Assembly: GCA_902806565.1 (NCBI GenBank)
Contig: CADCXA010000021.1
Span: forward strand, 62,001-126,000
DNA length: 64,000 nt
Direction of reading: 5' to 3'
Source: Hypoxylon rubiginosum
Taxonomy: Eukaryota; Ascomycota; Sordariomycetes; Xylariales; Hypoxylaceae
A program made the position numbers and the translations under genes. Below the pieces are notes generated by a model, which had not been told where the DNA came from, made no database searches, and saw only the letters and a program-made list of their open reading frames with translations. Shown here piece by piece: positions 21,342 through 32,996 of this stretch. How positions within the stretch are numbered: the first letter of the stretch is position 1; each line of letters opens with the position of its first letter.

Positions 21342-22433
21342 ATGAAGTTCGCCAAAGCTCTCCTGGCTCTCGCCAGCGGTCTCTCTCTCGCCGCTTCCAG
21401 CCCTTTACACGTTTACCGCAACGAGACCGGGCTTCCGGCCAAGACTATCTTCCAGTTCAACCAGACCGGCACATGGCTCGAAAACCTGGCCGTCCGCCCC
21501 AACGGCGACCTCCTCATGACCATGCTGACGCCGAGCGCGTCCCTGTGGACCCTCAAGCGGCCGTACTCGCCGCATCCGGAAGCCTCCCTCGTGCACACCT
21601 TCTCCGGCGCCACCGGCCTCAACGGCATCACCGAGACGAGCCCGGACACCTTCGTCCTCCTGTCGGCCGAGTACTCGGGAGTAGGCGAGCCGGTCGCCGG
21701 CAGCTTCGCGGTGTGGGAAGTCTCGTTCCGCCGCGGCCCTTCTTCTTCGTCGACACCGTCCATCCGCAAGATTACCGACTTCCCCGAGGCGCAGCTGGCC
21801 AACGGCATAGCGTCCGTTCCTAGCTGCGAGAGCGATATTGTGCTAGTGGGCGACAGCTTCGCCGGGTCGCTGTGGCGCATCGACACGCGGACCGGCGCGC
21901 GCGAGCCTCTAATACAGCAGGCCCCGTCCATGTCGGCGCCGGCCGGCGGCGCCCTGCCCATCGGCATCAACGGGCTCAAGGTGCGCGCCGGGTACGCGTA
22001 CTGGAGCAACTCGGCGCAGGTGGCCGTCTACCGGACCAGGATCGACGGGCACGGGTACCTAGCTGCTCCGGCTCCTTCTGCTACTGCCGCAGACGGTACT
22101 GCGGTAGTAGTGGAGGAGACGGTAGCCACGCTGGACGGCTCGCCGTTCGTCGACGACTTCGCGTTCGATAACCGCGGGCTGCTGTGGGCCGCGACGAACG
22201 GCGATAACAAGGTCGACGTGGTGCGGGCCGGCGACGACGGGGACGGGTCCGGGTCCGTCGAGACGGTCGTGGGCGGCGCGGAAGAGGATACGGTCGCCGG
22301 CGACTCGGCGGTGGCGTTTGGTAGGACGGCGTTGGATCGGGATGTCTTGTACGTGACTACTAGCGGTACGCTCCCGAATAACCGGACGGAGCCGGCTAAG
22401 GTGGTCGCTGTGAACCGGGCTGGTTTTCGCTAG
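21342..22433 (+). CDS. Secreted SMP-30/gluconolactonase-like six-bladed beta-propeller protein
   Basis: A single 363-codon GC-rich frame. Residues 1-19 form a signal peptide (MKFAK, hydrophobic core, ASS cleavage region). The mature protein has repeated strand patterns typical of SMP-30-like and strictosidine-synthase-like propellers: WLENLAVRPNGDLLMT, GLNGITE, ANGIASVP, LPIGINGLKV, FVDDFAFDNRGLLWAAT and a final VLYVTTSG blade. Asn and Asp residues at the ends of these strands are the usual metal and substrate positions. The predicted role is a secreted lactonase or esterase-like hydrolase; the substrate is unknown. N-glycosylation sites (NETG, NQTG) are present early. It follows the 2-hydroxyacid dehydrogenase on the same strand, about 1.1 kb downstream. 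Confidence 0.85.
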   Translation: MKFAKALLALASGLSLAASSPLHVYRNETGLPAKTIFQFNQTGTWLENLAVRPNGDLLMTMLTPSASLWTLKRPYSPHPEASLVHTFSGATGLNGITETSPDTFVLLSAEYSGVGEPVAGSFAVWEVSFRRGPSSSSTPSIRKITDFPEAQLANGIASVPSCESDIVLVGDSFAGSLWRIDTRTGAREPLIQQAPSMSAPAGGALPIGINGLKVRAGYAYWSNSAQVAVYRTRIDGHGYLAAPAPSATAADGTAVVVEETVATLDGSPFVDDFAFDNRGLLWAATNGDNKVDVVRAGDDGDGSGSVETVVGGAEEDTVAGDSAVAFGRTALDRDVLYVTTSGTLPNNRTEPAKVVAVNRAGFR

Positions 22434-23086
22434 GGTACCTACAAGAGAATTTCGTCGCAAGTTTACAACGCTCGGAGGGTTAGCAACGGGGCATAGACTT
22501 AGACTAGCAAAAGCAATGTCGTTTAATATTCTAAATTCTACAGCATTCTCATCTTGATGCATGTGCTCAGTACGACGTGCAGGCGTTGAAGTCCTTTTTG
22601 GGAACTCGCATCAAATCGTAAAGTGTCAGCGTTAGGGGTCACTCAGACTCGGGTGCTCTTTTCGACTGTTGAAGTTACCATGTCACAATACGGAATGGAA
22701 TTGGGAGAAGACGATAGTGTATTGTTCGGGTGGCATCCCCCTTTCTTAATAAGGCCGTCACGGTCTCGGATCACAACTCTCCGTCCCAAGAATTGGTGTC
22801 ACTTCCTCCTCTTCGTTAGCTATCACCCCCATGTCGTGTCGTTTTCCCCAGTCTCGTTGGCGGATCGCTCGCCTTCAGCTGTACAAAGATAGAGCAGAGA
22901 TTGTGTCAGGATCATTTCTTTTCCTGCGTCACTGTGACCCTGGATGACGAGTCTGGATTTCTCATAAGGTATAACCGGGAGGTGGTTATTCGGACGCTCG
23001 TGGAAAAGATGCTATGATTCGTTGCTAAGGTCAAGAAACCTACAGGGTATCTGCCCGATCTAAATACCATGCTCTAGGCACCAATA
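22434..23086. other. Intergenic region
   Basis: No supported gene. An 89-codon plus frame at 22623-22892 lacks recognisable content. Confidence 0.4.
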
Positions 23087-23377
23087 TTACATCTCTGGAA
23101 TACTCTCCGGCATTCCCCCGGCTACCTTTGTTGCATGTCTCATGTTCCACAGCTGTCCAGGCAACCGCAGGTTGCCAACATAAGGGTTATCAGTAGCCTT
23201 GCCCTTGACTTCATGTACGACCCTTGAATTGAACAGTCGGACGTCGCTGTGTTTCGCGGCGTCGTATTTCTCGAATGAGAATACGCCTTTTCCGATAATG
23301 ATTTCGATCTCTTGAGCATCTGAAGCCTCGAATGGCCTTGGCCTTGTAAAATTCTGACTAGTGGACCCTAATCTCAC
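23087..23377 (-). mobile_element. Ty1/copia-type Pol relic (segment just before the reverse transcriptase)
   Basis: A 96-codon minus-strand frame carries PRPFEASDAQEIEIII, then GVFSFEKYDAAKHSDVRLF and FNSRVVHEVKGKATDNPY. The series 'first residues of Pol, GVF, FNSR-V-EVKGKAT-PY' is what I recall from the start of the reverse transcriptase region in fungal Ty1/copia elements. After that point the sequence no longer resembles the family and the frame ends, with no YVDD box or RNase H. It is therefore a truncated, decayed copy and not a host gene. The neighbouring minus frame at 23404-23619 may be further upstream Pol sequence, but I cannot show it. Confidence 0.6.
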
Positions 23378-24378
23378 AGGCCACGTACGGCAACATGTAG
23401 AAGTCAGACCATAGTGACAGGTGTAAATAGGCAGAACACTCGGCGGCCCTCACTATCGGTAATGGTATACTCTTCTTCGTACAGGGAATCGTCGATTCCG
23501 TGATGACACACGACCTTTCGTAGATGTTCGTCAAGTCGGGATTTACTCTCGCTTGTTACGAGGCACTTCATGGTCAACGCAGTATCCACATGTCCTTGAA
23601 TACTTCCGTATGAGCCCATCGCCTATTGGTTAGGCGACACCTCCAGCCCCGAGCTTAGAAGGTAAGGCTGAAGGAATGACCAACCATCTTTGGGAGGATA
23701 CGCGAGACATCTCCAACGACACCACCGAATCGACTGGATCTCAATGTCAAATTCCGACCCCGGCGTGGGAGGTGTCTGCCAAGTAGCATCTCATGGTAGG
23801 CCTCGACAACACAATGCCGAGGCGCGAATGGACTTGGCCTGAACGACAGAAAGGACAGCTAATAACATTGTTCCGTCGGTCGCCCTGAGATACTCGGGCG
23901 GCAAAACCCTTCTCCTTCTGCTACTGTAGCCTTTTGTTGAGTCTGTTTATTTCGTCCTCGCCTGGCTCCTGGTGTTGAGCTGCTTCCGACAAAAAGGCTC
24001 GAGGTCGCGTTCCTTAAGAGGTCGGTTTAAGAGCTATTACTTCGTGTCCTGCCATCGTGGACCAAAGCCTTAGAGTACGGGAAGGAAACAAAAAAAGAAA
24101 GTTGCCAAAAACCGGCGGTATCAGATAACGGGTGATGTATATATAGGATCCGCTCACGTTGTCGGACCTTCGTAGTAGTGATTCGATGGGCCGGCCACGC
24201 CGTTGGTTTTCTCGCCCGCGATATCTGGCTGTAAGGTATAGAGGTTTTCCGTTTGTAGGTGTTCATTCGGGGGCGTCATATCCTGCCGGGAGGTTGGCAT
24301 ATATGGGATGGATTCAAGGACGCTTATTCGGGTATGTTGTTCTTGTCGTTGGTGAGGTGAAAGTAGATGCAGATAGAC

Positions 24379-24423
24379 TCCGTCGCATCGAGGTCCGTCG
24401 CATCGTGGTCCGTCGTGCCGACA
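24379..24423. repeat. 15-bp tandem repeat, three copies
   Basis: Three tandem 15-bp units of the form GTCCGTCGCATCGTG. The first two differ at two positions and the third is diverged at its end. Confidence 0.6.
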
Positions 24424-25210
24424 TTGACCGCATCAACGTGGGTGGGGGAATTAAACGTGCTCTGTGACGTTTGGCAGCAGCTGTCTACCAGGAGATCTAC
24501 AAAATCGTCTTTAGGGGCTCTATTGTCCTCTGCCCCTTTCCTTTCAGGCGAGATGGTAGGCAAGGTCAACAAGGTACCGTCCTAACGATGGCTTCCCCTT
24601 GATAGTCTTAATAGAATCTTCGTGCATTTCAGACAATTCCTTCCTATATGCATAGTTGCCCTTCTAGCTCGCCCTCGACGGTAACGGCGAGAGGGGTGCG
24701 GTGACAGATTTGGAGAGGGATGAGGTAATAGATGCCAGGCCTTAGGTCTTGTTACACAAGCCTAGCCCTTACTACCCGGGAGGTATCGTGGCCCCTAGGA
24801 TGGCGGTATTGGGTGCTTATGTCACCAGGTGTATCGGAGGCGGATACGGCGGGTTCCCTGTAGAGCAGACCACCCAGAACCTGTCTGCAGTGAAAGAACA
24901 AGCCGATAAACTGGAGGAGAAGTTTAACAAAGCGCAGACTGTAATCCAAGAGCTGGAGCTGACAATCCTCCGCTAAGGCCGGATTCAATACCGGCTTCAA
25001 CGCGGCGGCGGGAGCACCAGTCCTCAATAGCCAAAACCCGACGAGCTTCTTTGTCTGGCATTCCTGTACATGCGAGGGTATTTGTGGCTATTAGGTCCAT
25101 AGCTCCTTGTGCAATAACGTCGTAGTTTCCCTCATCGCATAGACGGTCTCGTGACAGCTGTCGGCTCGTCTTCGTCACTCTGTGTTCTTTGGCCACATTG
25201 ATTCCGCGCC

Positions 25211-25240
25211 GATCCAGACGTTCCTGATCCAGACGTTCCT
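25211..25240. repeat. 15-bp perfect tandem duplication
   Basis: GATCCAGACGTTCCT occurs twice in exact tandem. Confidence 0.8.
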
Positions 25241-27540
25241 CTTTCTTCTTATATCCCGCCTGATGAAGAGTAAGGATTTGTACTACGACGTGGTGTGGGC
25301 GTCGTAGGGTTTTGATAGAGCGTTAGTCATCATACCAGGATTGATTGGCATAGTAGCTCCTAGCAGGGCCGCATCTCGGCCTCCCTGTCGCGAAATTCTC
25401 TACACACAGGCAGATCTCAAACCAATTCTCCATCTTAAATCGGCGTAGCCTGGTTGTTTTTGCGTTCGGGATAGGATACTGGTCCAGGGGTGATATCCGG
25501 GTCGTACCCTGCTTTGACCCCGAAATCCTCCTTCATTTGACCCGTCATCCTTCCCGTGCAGTAAATGTACTCATTCGGTACCAACTTCACTTTATTATCG
25601 TTGGGGGCTCAGAGGCGCGCTCCCTGTTAAAGGTGCTCGTCCACAATAGATTCTCAACGGCGCCATGATTTACCATGACGGCTCAACCTACAGGTGCGAA
25701 TCTCGATATCTGCTTCAGTACAGCGGAGCGCGAGCGCCTTACTTTCCTCAGCCTTGTGCTGATATGCGCTACCAAGTCAGCGGGTCGATCTTGAAAGAGG
25801 CCGCGGACATTACGGTAATTCTTAAGAATTGCCTAGAAATGTAAATCGATTAGCTGCTATGCCCGAGTGTCCAGGTGGGTGAAGAGATATGTACCTGACT
25901 TGCCCGCTGCACCCCGGCAACGACGACGGCCTTCTCGGAACAGGTATTGATGTTGACTCGGCGGTTCTTCAGAGGCTTGTCTTCTCAATCTTCCTGCGTC
26001 TCGGGAGACTCGTTCCCTGAATGATGGGACGCTGGTCTCTGCGGAAGACACCTGAGACACTAGCGATATAGCGTCCTCTAGGTTCGGCCGCCTTGCGCAA
26101 TCGGTAATTCGTATGATTGCCATTCCTTGCTTCTGGTTCGACTTCGTCGGTTGGGACTAGTAGAAGGAAAAGGGTGGCCGCGGGAAGCTAACCCCACCCC
26201 CTTTTCTCCATCACTATTCACTTGAGGATAGGTGTGAAAATAAAGAAAATAGGCGTCCTTGGTAAACTGTGGTGTGTATATATAGGACCTATGTGTTGCA
26301 GGAGGGAAGGTAGAACTGCAATGAAAGATCTTTCTGCTGCTGGTGTGGGAGGCTTGCTCGTGGGTTGTCAATAACTTCATTCCACATCTCCACGTAGTCT
26401 TGGATCTCCACCACCATCTGGGCGACCTTGCGTGGGTAGGGTTGCCTCCATTGTCCCTGTGAGGCTCAATGAAAGACCAAGGGTCGCCTTCTTGGCCAAA
26501 ACTTGCGGTACACTCGCCCACGCCGCAATTGGAAAGGTGTGCGTGCGTGGTTACGTACGGTGGAAATATGCCTCTTAAGGCGAGGTCTGTGGCCGAAACT
26601 TGCTATACACTCGTCCACAGTCTTGTACCCCGTCGAGAACCGAGTGGTTGAGTTTTATTGGACTCCTTCTTGGATTTGCTCGAAGCATCGAGGAGGCCCC
26701 GACAGACGGAAGGGGCACTGAAACCGATTAGTTGCTAATACTCATGAGCCTTCTAGTTTTGTTGATAGATATCGTACCCGAGTAGCCCGTATTACCCCGG
26801 CGGTGATATCGGCCTTATGGTGGATTCCCGTGCGCTTGCGCATCTGGTCAACTCCACGGACCTCGATTATTTGTTCTTCTCGCCCTCTTGCCTGTTCATT
26901 ACCTGCCCCTTTCAACGGTCTACCTAGCGCAGATTGGTGGTCAGTCAGTCATCGGGCTAATATTAAGAAATATGACACTCTTAAGTCGCCGAGCCCGAGA
27001 CGTACCTAGTCGCTATTCCGATGGCACCCGCGTGCAGTGCTGGCGTTCTGTAAGGCAATTCGAGTTGCGATGTCGTCTTCCATGGTGTCTTCCATGGGAC
27101 TATCACGCTACTTTAGAGCAAAGTAAGCCAAAGGGGAAAATCATCTTGTGGATATTGAAATCGATCTAGGATCGTATAATTGGGATAACCACACCTAGAC
27201 GTTCGACTGGGCTGCTCGCAGCTTAGAGAAAGGCTTGCCGCTGTCTAAGGCCGCCATGATGCGTCGTGCTTCGCTTTCTTCAGGAGGTTAGTAGTTGAGG
27301 TAGGTAACTTGCCGATGGGAACCAACTGATCATCCCTAACGCTCATTAGAATGGACAAGAGGATTGATCGTCTAGAAGATCAATTGAGTAGGGAGCTGTG
27401 ACGAATCATCCCCCGCGATGGTGCTGAAGATAGGTCGGGGGCTTTAAACCATACCTAGGAGACTTCTACTTCTCGGAGAACTTCTTCTGGTAAAAGTTCT
27501 CACGAGAGCAGCCGCAGAAGCTCTAGTAATAGAGCAGTAC

Positions 27541-28134
27541 TGACTTATGCTGTCCTCTCATATTATACATAGAAGAGTATGAGGCGCAAGGCCAACGGAA
27601 GGAAATAGGAAAAGGAAAATGTTGTTTCTGGTGATTGGTAATGATATATAAAAGTAGCATCAGGCCGGCTGACGTGTTGAGTTGGAATGGATTGGGCCTG
27701 GAAAGTGATAGGGAGAAGGGCGGACTATATAGGCAACAAGCATTCGAGCTGAGCGGAATGAGTTCAGGAGTAGAATCAGGTGTAATCACCTGGACTGTGT
27801 AAATGGCACTTCATTGCTTGCTCTTGGCCATGGTCAAAAGTCTCTGTCTAAGACGTTGCATGCAAAATGAAATCATGAATGCCCAAACGCTCCCACGATG
27901 ACAAATACCAAGTAGGTAGCGATCGGCCAGCAAGTCTGACCGCTTCTGCCTGAACCCGTCTATGAACGGTGTAGAACCTCTTTTTACTCCCCATCTATCC
28001 CCAAACAGCAGCAACGTCCGGTCTCGCTCCCTATGCAGACAGACTTGGCAAATCTATATCAAAGAGGCCCAAACGATATGTCTCGGTATGCCGCCAGATG
28101 CGCACTCCCATATACTCCAAGAATAGCAAATCAA
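27541..28134. other. Region downstream of the IML2-like gene
   Basis: No supported gene. Minus frames at 27523-27789 and 27811-28014 have no recognisable content. Confidence 0.4.
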
Positions 28135-30404
28135 TCATGCAGTCGCCCATCCGCGTTCCCTCTTGTACCACCTAAGAGTGTCCATGGCGGTCTGGACTCG
28201 CATGCCGATCCGGGCGTCTAGGACAAAGGCCTCCCATTTGGCCACCTTGTCCAGCCAGGACTGGCACTCCTCTGTCTTCTCTCGCAGCCAGTCTTCTTCG
28301 TCCGCTTTACTAGCCATCCTTCGAAGTCCTGGTTTCTGAACTTCAGCCCATGCGAGAACAGCCATTTCGTAGTTAGCTGCAGGCAATGCGTAGTCGTCTT
28401 TGGTGGTGCCTTTGAAGGCAAGTCTGAGAGCACATACGGGTCAGTCAAAGTCTCATCCACGTCATCAAAGAAATCAGTGACTCACTTATCCATGGCCAAG
28501 ACAGAGTCTAGCAGTTCTCGTGCTTCGTCAAACTGGCCTAGCGAGCGCGCAACTGCAGCTCGACAAACATCCCGTACGGCCTGCTCGTCTATCTCCCCCT
28601 TGATCTTATGCCGCGCCTCCTCAGGTGCCGTCAATCGTCCCCATGAAAGGGCCTTCTCCGACATTTCGAGCTCTGGAGTCTGCATCTTCTTCGGCCCGTT
28701 CCAGAGGTATATCATTTCTTCTACTGGGCTGACACCGACCGCGTCGACCAAGTCAATACCCAGTTCCTTAGATCTTTCCTCCCACTTCTGTATCTTTCGA
28801 GCGACGAATTGCTCAAAGGGTAATGGCCGCGCCAAGAAACGTTTCTTGCCAGCTACTGTAGGTGCCTTTTTGAAGAGTTCGTCTGCTTTCTTCTTATGAA
28901 GTTCGATCTGCGACTCGTCCTTCTTCTCGGCGTGAAACGCATTCCTGTAATTTTCCAGCTCGGCACATCCGGCGATGTAGTAATACAATGCATGCGACCA
29001 ATCGTTGAGTTCTATGCAGCGGAGGAAGTTTTCGCGCATGTCGGAGTAGTGGTGAACGTACATGGAATCCAAGGCCATCTCGAAGTTGTTCAATGCGGAG
29101 ACTTGTCGCATTTTAGAATTCGTATTACTCTTTAATATCTTCAGAGCACCATGTAGATCTCTGCTATTTCCTAAGACTCGAGCTTGCTCGAACCTCCAAA
29201 GTCCGCCATCCGGGTACCGTTTGCGCATCTGTGTGAGGAGTTCACTACACCTATCCTTCGGGTATCCCACGACGGCGCCCTTTTTGACATCTTCTTCAGA
29301 TGGTAGAATATCTGCAAGACTCAAAAGACCGTTATAATAAGCAAGAAGCATGAGTCCCGCTACAGCTCCATTGATGTTGTCGAATCGAGAACTTTGCCAA
29401 AGCATATGTACGCCCCGCTCGCGATCACCCCTGAAACCAACTATAGATAATAGTCGTGAGAAGGTCGGCGGTACCATGGAAATGATGAGCAAGAGGCAGC
29501 CGAAGCACATGTAGACGCCGCTGTGAACAAAAGCATCAATAGGATTGTTGAAGATATCCGAGTCAGGTCCGGGGTTAAGGTTCTGCGATAAGCTGACCGG
29601 CGTGTCCCCTTTCTCGGACGAGGGTCTCGGAGTGGCATCGGTATCTAACGATAATTGACCTAATTTCTTTTCAAGATGGTTAGATTTTTCGCCGAGATGG
29701 CCTTCATAGTTCATCGTCGTTTGCGCCCCCGGATGTGCCTCATCTGCATCCACAAATTCGAGATCGGTATCGTCGGTGTCGTCGTTAGCACCACCGCGCC
29801 CGGCAGATATTGAATTGGAAGACGAGGTGATTTGTTCCTTGGATGAATTTGAATGCAGGCCCTTTTTCTCCAGGTAGGCCGTCTCCACCTGCATGATTCC
29901 ATCGAGCGTGATATAAGCCTTCCGCAGCTTGTAGAAACCCTTGATGCCCTCCGTCAAGCTCTCGTGCAGAACGCCTACAACAGCTGACATAAGCTGAGCA
30001 TCGGCAATCACAAGTGCGTACTCGCTGCCTGGCGGATAGATTCTGTCCTCAGTTCCAGTGGCGGAACCGGCCTCCTTCTGAGCCTTTTTCATCTCGTTCC
30101 AGGCGGCGTTCTCACAATCGTAGAGGCGATTGCTCGCCTCGACCATGATTGCTTTCTCAAATCCGAGGATGCTCTTCATAAAAACACAGACACCTATTCC
30201 GAGATGGTGGAAGGAAGAGTCGCCTTTGCGCAGCCTCTCCTCGGCTCCATCGATATCGTCGTTCATGATCATAGAAGCGCCGGCCATCGCATCCTCCATA
30301 GCAGCTACCTCCCGCGCCCGAAGATCGGTTTGAGATGCGGCTGGACTCGGGGTTGCTGCGGGCTTGGGGGCAGAGCCCCGAAACCAGGCTCCTAGTCGAC
30401 TCAT
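28135..30404 (-). CDS. IML2: IML2-like protein (TTC39/IML2 family)
   Basis: Minus-strand exons 28486-30404 and 28135-28423 join across a 62-bp intron (GTGAGT to CTCAG) to give 735 residues. The ATG at 30404 is the first methionine, since the longer frame upstream begins at a non-ATG codon. The N-terminal ADGASM-type helix (MEDAMAGASMIMNDDIDGAE), an FHHLGIGVCVFMKSILGFEKAIM segment and TPR-like helical repeats match the IML2/TTC39 family. In yeast, Iml2 is a membrane-associated protein needed to clear inclusion bodies via lipid droplets. Residues 180-330 are a low-complexity Ser/Asp-rich insert. A PPTFSRLLSIVGFRGDRERG segment and a LLAYYNGLLSL helix follow. The second exon restores a conserved ALPAANYEMAV ending. 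Confidence 0.9.
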
Positions 30405-31724
30405 TCCGACGGATTTAGGAGCACAGGGCCCCGATGAACAAGAGGAATAGACAACAGCAATAGGCACTATCCTGAGGAGATAATTGAGCTGATCATGTGC
30501 TGTCTATCGTAGAAATGCCGAAAAATCCGTGTTTATCGTCAATATCAGTAGCACAGAAACAGCTGTTCTCCTGGTCCTACAGATGTCGTGGTATGGCGAG
30601 TAAAAGCACAGGCAGTTGGAGCATGTGAAAGAAAAAGACCTCGAACTTGGAGCTCCTTACAAAGAAGACTCGAGAAGCTTAGGTAAAATGGGACTTTCAT
30701 AAGCACGTATGCATGCACGTAAGTGTTGACTCGCGTGTCGGAGCTGGGATTCCTATTCGCCGAGCCGCCCTTTGAAGGCTAGAGATCTAAGTGAAAGGGG
30801 TCGGGTTAACGGTGATGACGTCTTAAAGCCGGATAAGCTGGGGAACAGCTACGGTCTAGACCCCGCCGCTGCTGGATCAGGCTTCTAGGCTTCTTTACCT
30901 GCTACCTGATTCACTTATGTTGACGGTTAGTGCATGATTGTCATGCTTGTATGTGTGTGAGTGTTTGAGTATAAGGCCATTCGAAGGTGTAAGCAAAGTT
31001 CAGAGAAAGTTCAGGAAAAGTTTAGAGGAACCATAGTAAGCCTAAGTCTAAGTCTAAGCCTAAGCCTTAAAACCAAGCTAAATATCAACGTAAAGGATTG
31101 CGGCTCAGCCTTCAGCTCAACACACGAGAATAACTCTCCGGTTGGGTTTGGGTGCAAGGGGTACGCAAGGTATAATACCTAGCACCAAGAACAAAGGGGG
31201 CTTCGAGCCCCTTACAACCCGTTTTCAGGCACTACTGTGTACTGGCCCCATCAATAGCCCACTCACCCACTATATGCACCCAAAGGTACGAGCTGTACGA
31301 AGGTCCACCCTACCACTAGACCTTACGACGCACTTCCAGTCTTTCGGGAATGGAAATGATGATTGGCTTCTTGTAGAAAGGCCTAGACGTAAGGTTCGGC
31401 GCCACGGACGGGCTTAACCTTATCCGCCCGCCGACTTATTCTTTGTGCAGATCCACTGTGCAAGGGCCAAGCTCTTTTTGGTTGGGATACGGAATACGAC
31501 TGAAAGGCCTATTACGTAAGCTAAACAATGCCAAACCCTCCGACCTTCAGTTGACCTCACCAATTCAAGCCTTGTTCTACATAACACTTCAGCCTTGCGG
31601 GAACCCGGACAAGCTACGAACACCGCCAAACACGAACGCATCTACTACTATTGTCGTCTCCACAAACACAGCCAGCTTCATCCATTCCGTATCTCCCATC
31701 GCAGACCAAATAAGACCTACAATA
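30405..31724. other. Divergent intergenic region between the IML2-like and SEM1 genes
   Basis: About 1.3 kb serving two divergent promoters. It contains five hexamer repeats (TAAGYC) at 31037-31066. Several stop-broken frames (for example 31142-31417 plus and 31420-31641 minus) have no recognisable domain. They could be remnants of an insertion. Confidence 0.45.
31037..31066 (+). repeat. Hexamer tandem repeat (TAAGYC)x5
   Basis: Five consecutive hexamers read TAAGCC, TAAGTC, TAAGTC, TAAGCC, TAAGCC. The complement of the main unit is GGCTTA, a telomere-like permutation (TTAGGC). Confidence 0.75.
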
Positions 31725-32376
31725 ATGGCCGCACCATCGAGCAAGCAAGGCGACAAGCCCACAGCCGAGGCCGCGAAGCCGGAACCTTCCCAGCAGCAGC
31801 AGGAAAAGTCGGCCGCCGCGCTGGAGGAAGACGACGAGTTTGAAGACTTCCCCGTCGAAGGTGCGTCCGTTCGTCTGCTCAAGACAACATATAGATAGCT
31901 CTCTACTATCCCACCCCGTCGATCCTTCCATCTCTGCACACATCATCCGCCGAAGCAGAGCAGAGCTTCTACGAAGCTTCGTGCCACCTTCTATATCCCC
32001 GTTTCCTCCCTCCTTCATAACTCAACTCCATTCGCTCTACCGTCCATGTCATCTATATAGGTACTGGCGAGATATACATGCTAACAACCGGCGATAGACT
32101 GGCCGGCTGAGGAGACCGAGGCCGCAGCGACGACGACGACCACCGGCGGCAGCAACGGCACCACGACGCAGCACCTGTGGGAAGAGAGCTGGGACGACGA
32201 CGACACCACCGACGACTTCTCCACGCAGCTGAGGTACGTTCCGCCCCTGCTTTATCCTATATATACCACATCCCTTCTTTGCCTGCTACATTATCTACCG
32301 CCGTCACAGAGACTAACACGTAAATCTACAATCCAGAGAAGAGCTTAAGAAAGTCGAATCCTCGAAGCGGAGGTAA
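31725..32376 (+). CDS. SEM1: 26S proteasome complex subunit SEM1 (DSS1)
   Basis: Three exons (31725-31860, 32098-32233, 32337-32376) with good splice sites (GTGCGT/GATAG and GTACGT/TCCAG) encode 103 residues. The signature is unmistakable. An acidic block EDDEFEDFPVEDW spans the first junction, followed by a Thr/Gly-rich linker, a second acidic and aromatic block LWEESWDDDDTTDDFS, and a short basic helix ending in VESSKRR. SEM1/DSS1 is a small disordered protein that binds through these two acidic-aromatic motifs. It stabilises the proteasome lid (Rpn3/Rpn7) and is also found in the TREX-2 mRNA export complex. The Gln/Ala-rich N-terminus and the Thr/Gly linker are longer than in yeast, which is common in filamentous fungi. 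Confidence 0.95.
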
Positions 32377-32996
32377 ATCAGCGGAGTCGCAGCCGACCGC
32401 CGACTTAGTTGGGATGTTCGCGGGATATCCACTCGGCACGAGCGAGACCTTGTCGTCTGACAGCATACTTGAATGGATTGTATTTATTCTACAGCCTTCC
32501 GCAGCACGATTGCGGGAAGAGGGCAAATAGTCGGATAAGACATGATTAATAGATGGCAGACGTAAGAGTCGTCTTGCGAGCAATGCATGCCTCCACTTCC
32601 GTATCCGGTCTCGTCGTCTGTGTTTTCTCGCTCCTCCGTGAACGTCGATGGCCAGACACTACAAACGCAACGTATAGAATAGGTAACTAACGGAGTACTT
32701 TTACTACGAGGTAGCATATCATTGTACATTCAATACTTCGTATCTGGTATTCATCTAATTTTGCTCAATCTCGTAAAAAGCCGAGTAGTAGTTCAATACG
32801 TACAACATGGATGATAATAATAATAGGATACCGCCCGGCCGAGTTATCACCGTGTCCAAGTATCCCCGTGGCTTTTAGTTACGTAGGTAATCCACGTTAA
32901 GCCCCGACCATGTCAAAACCAGACCCAATAATATCCACCTACCGATTACTACCGTAGGATCCCCGATGCTCACAAGCGCATCGACCTTCCCGACCC
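32377..32996. other. Convergent 3' intergenic region between SEM1 and PGK1
   Basis: No supported gene; it holds the 3' ends of two genes facing each other. Minus frames at 32326-32583 and 32484-32729 lack recognisable content. Confidence 0.45.

Larger units (their letters stand above)
23378..27540. repeat. Gene-poor tract with decayed, duplicated transposon-like sequence
   Basis: No intact gene is present over 4 kb. Only short broken frames occur: 24324-24572 minus; 24749-24976 plus, with a coiled-coil-like Lys/Glu segment; 24924-25196 minus; and 26078-26521 minus. Two pairs of diverged copies are visible (25886-25934 with 26765-26815, and about 26493-26522 with 26591-26620), differing mostly by transitions. 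Shorter direct repeats occur at 24379-24423 and 25211-25240. With the adjacent copia relic, this suggests nested, mutated retroelement remains. LTR ends could not be found by eye. Confidence 0.45.

Noticed and set aside
26078..26521. 147-codon minus frame with partly coherent sequence
   Set aside because: The start and end do not resemble a host protein and internal segments repeat elsewhere in the tract. It was kept only as part of the decayed repeat region.
31614..32018. 134-codon minus frame across the SEM1 first exon
   Set aside because: Antisense shadow of a clearly recognised three-exon gene.
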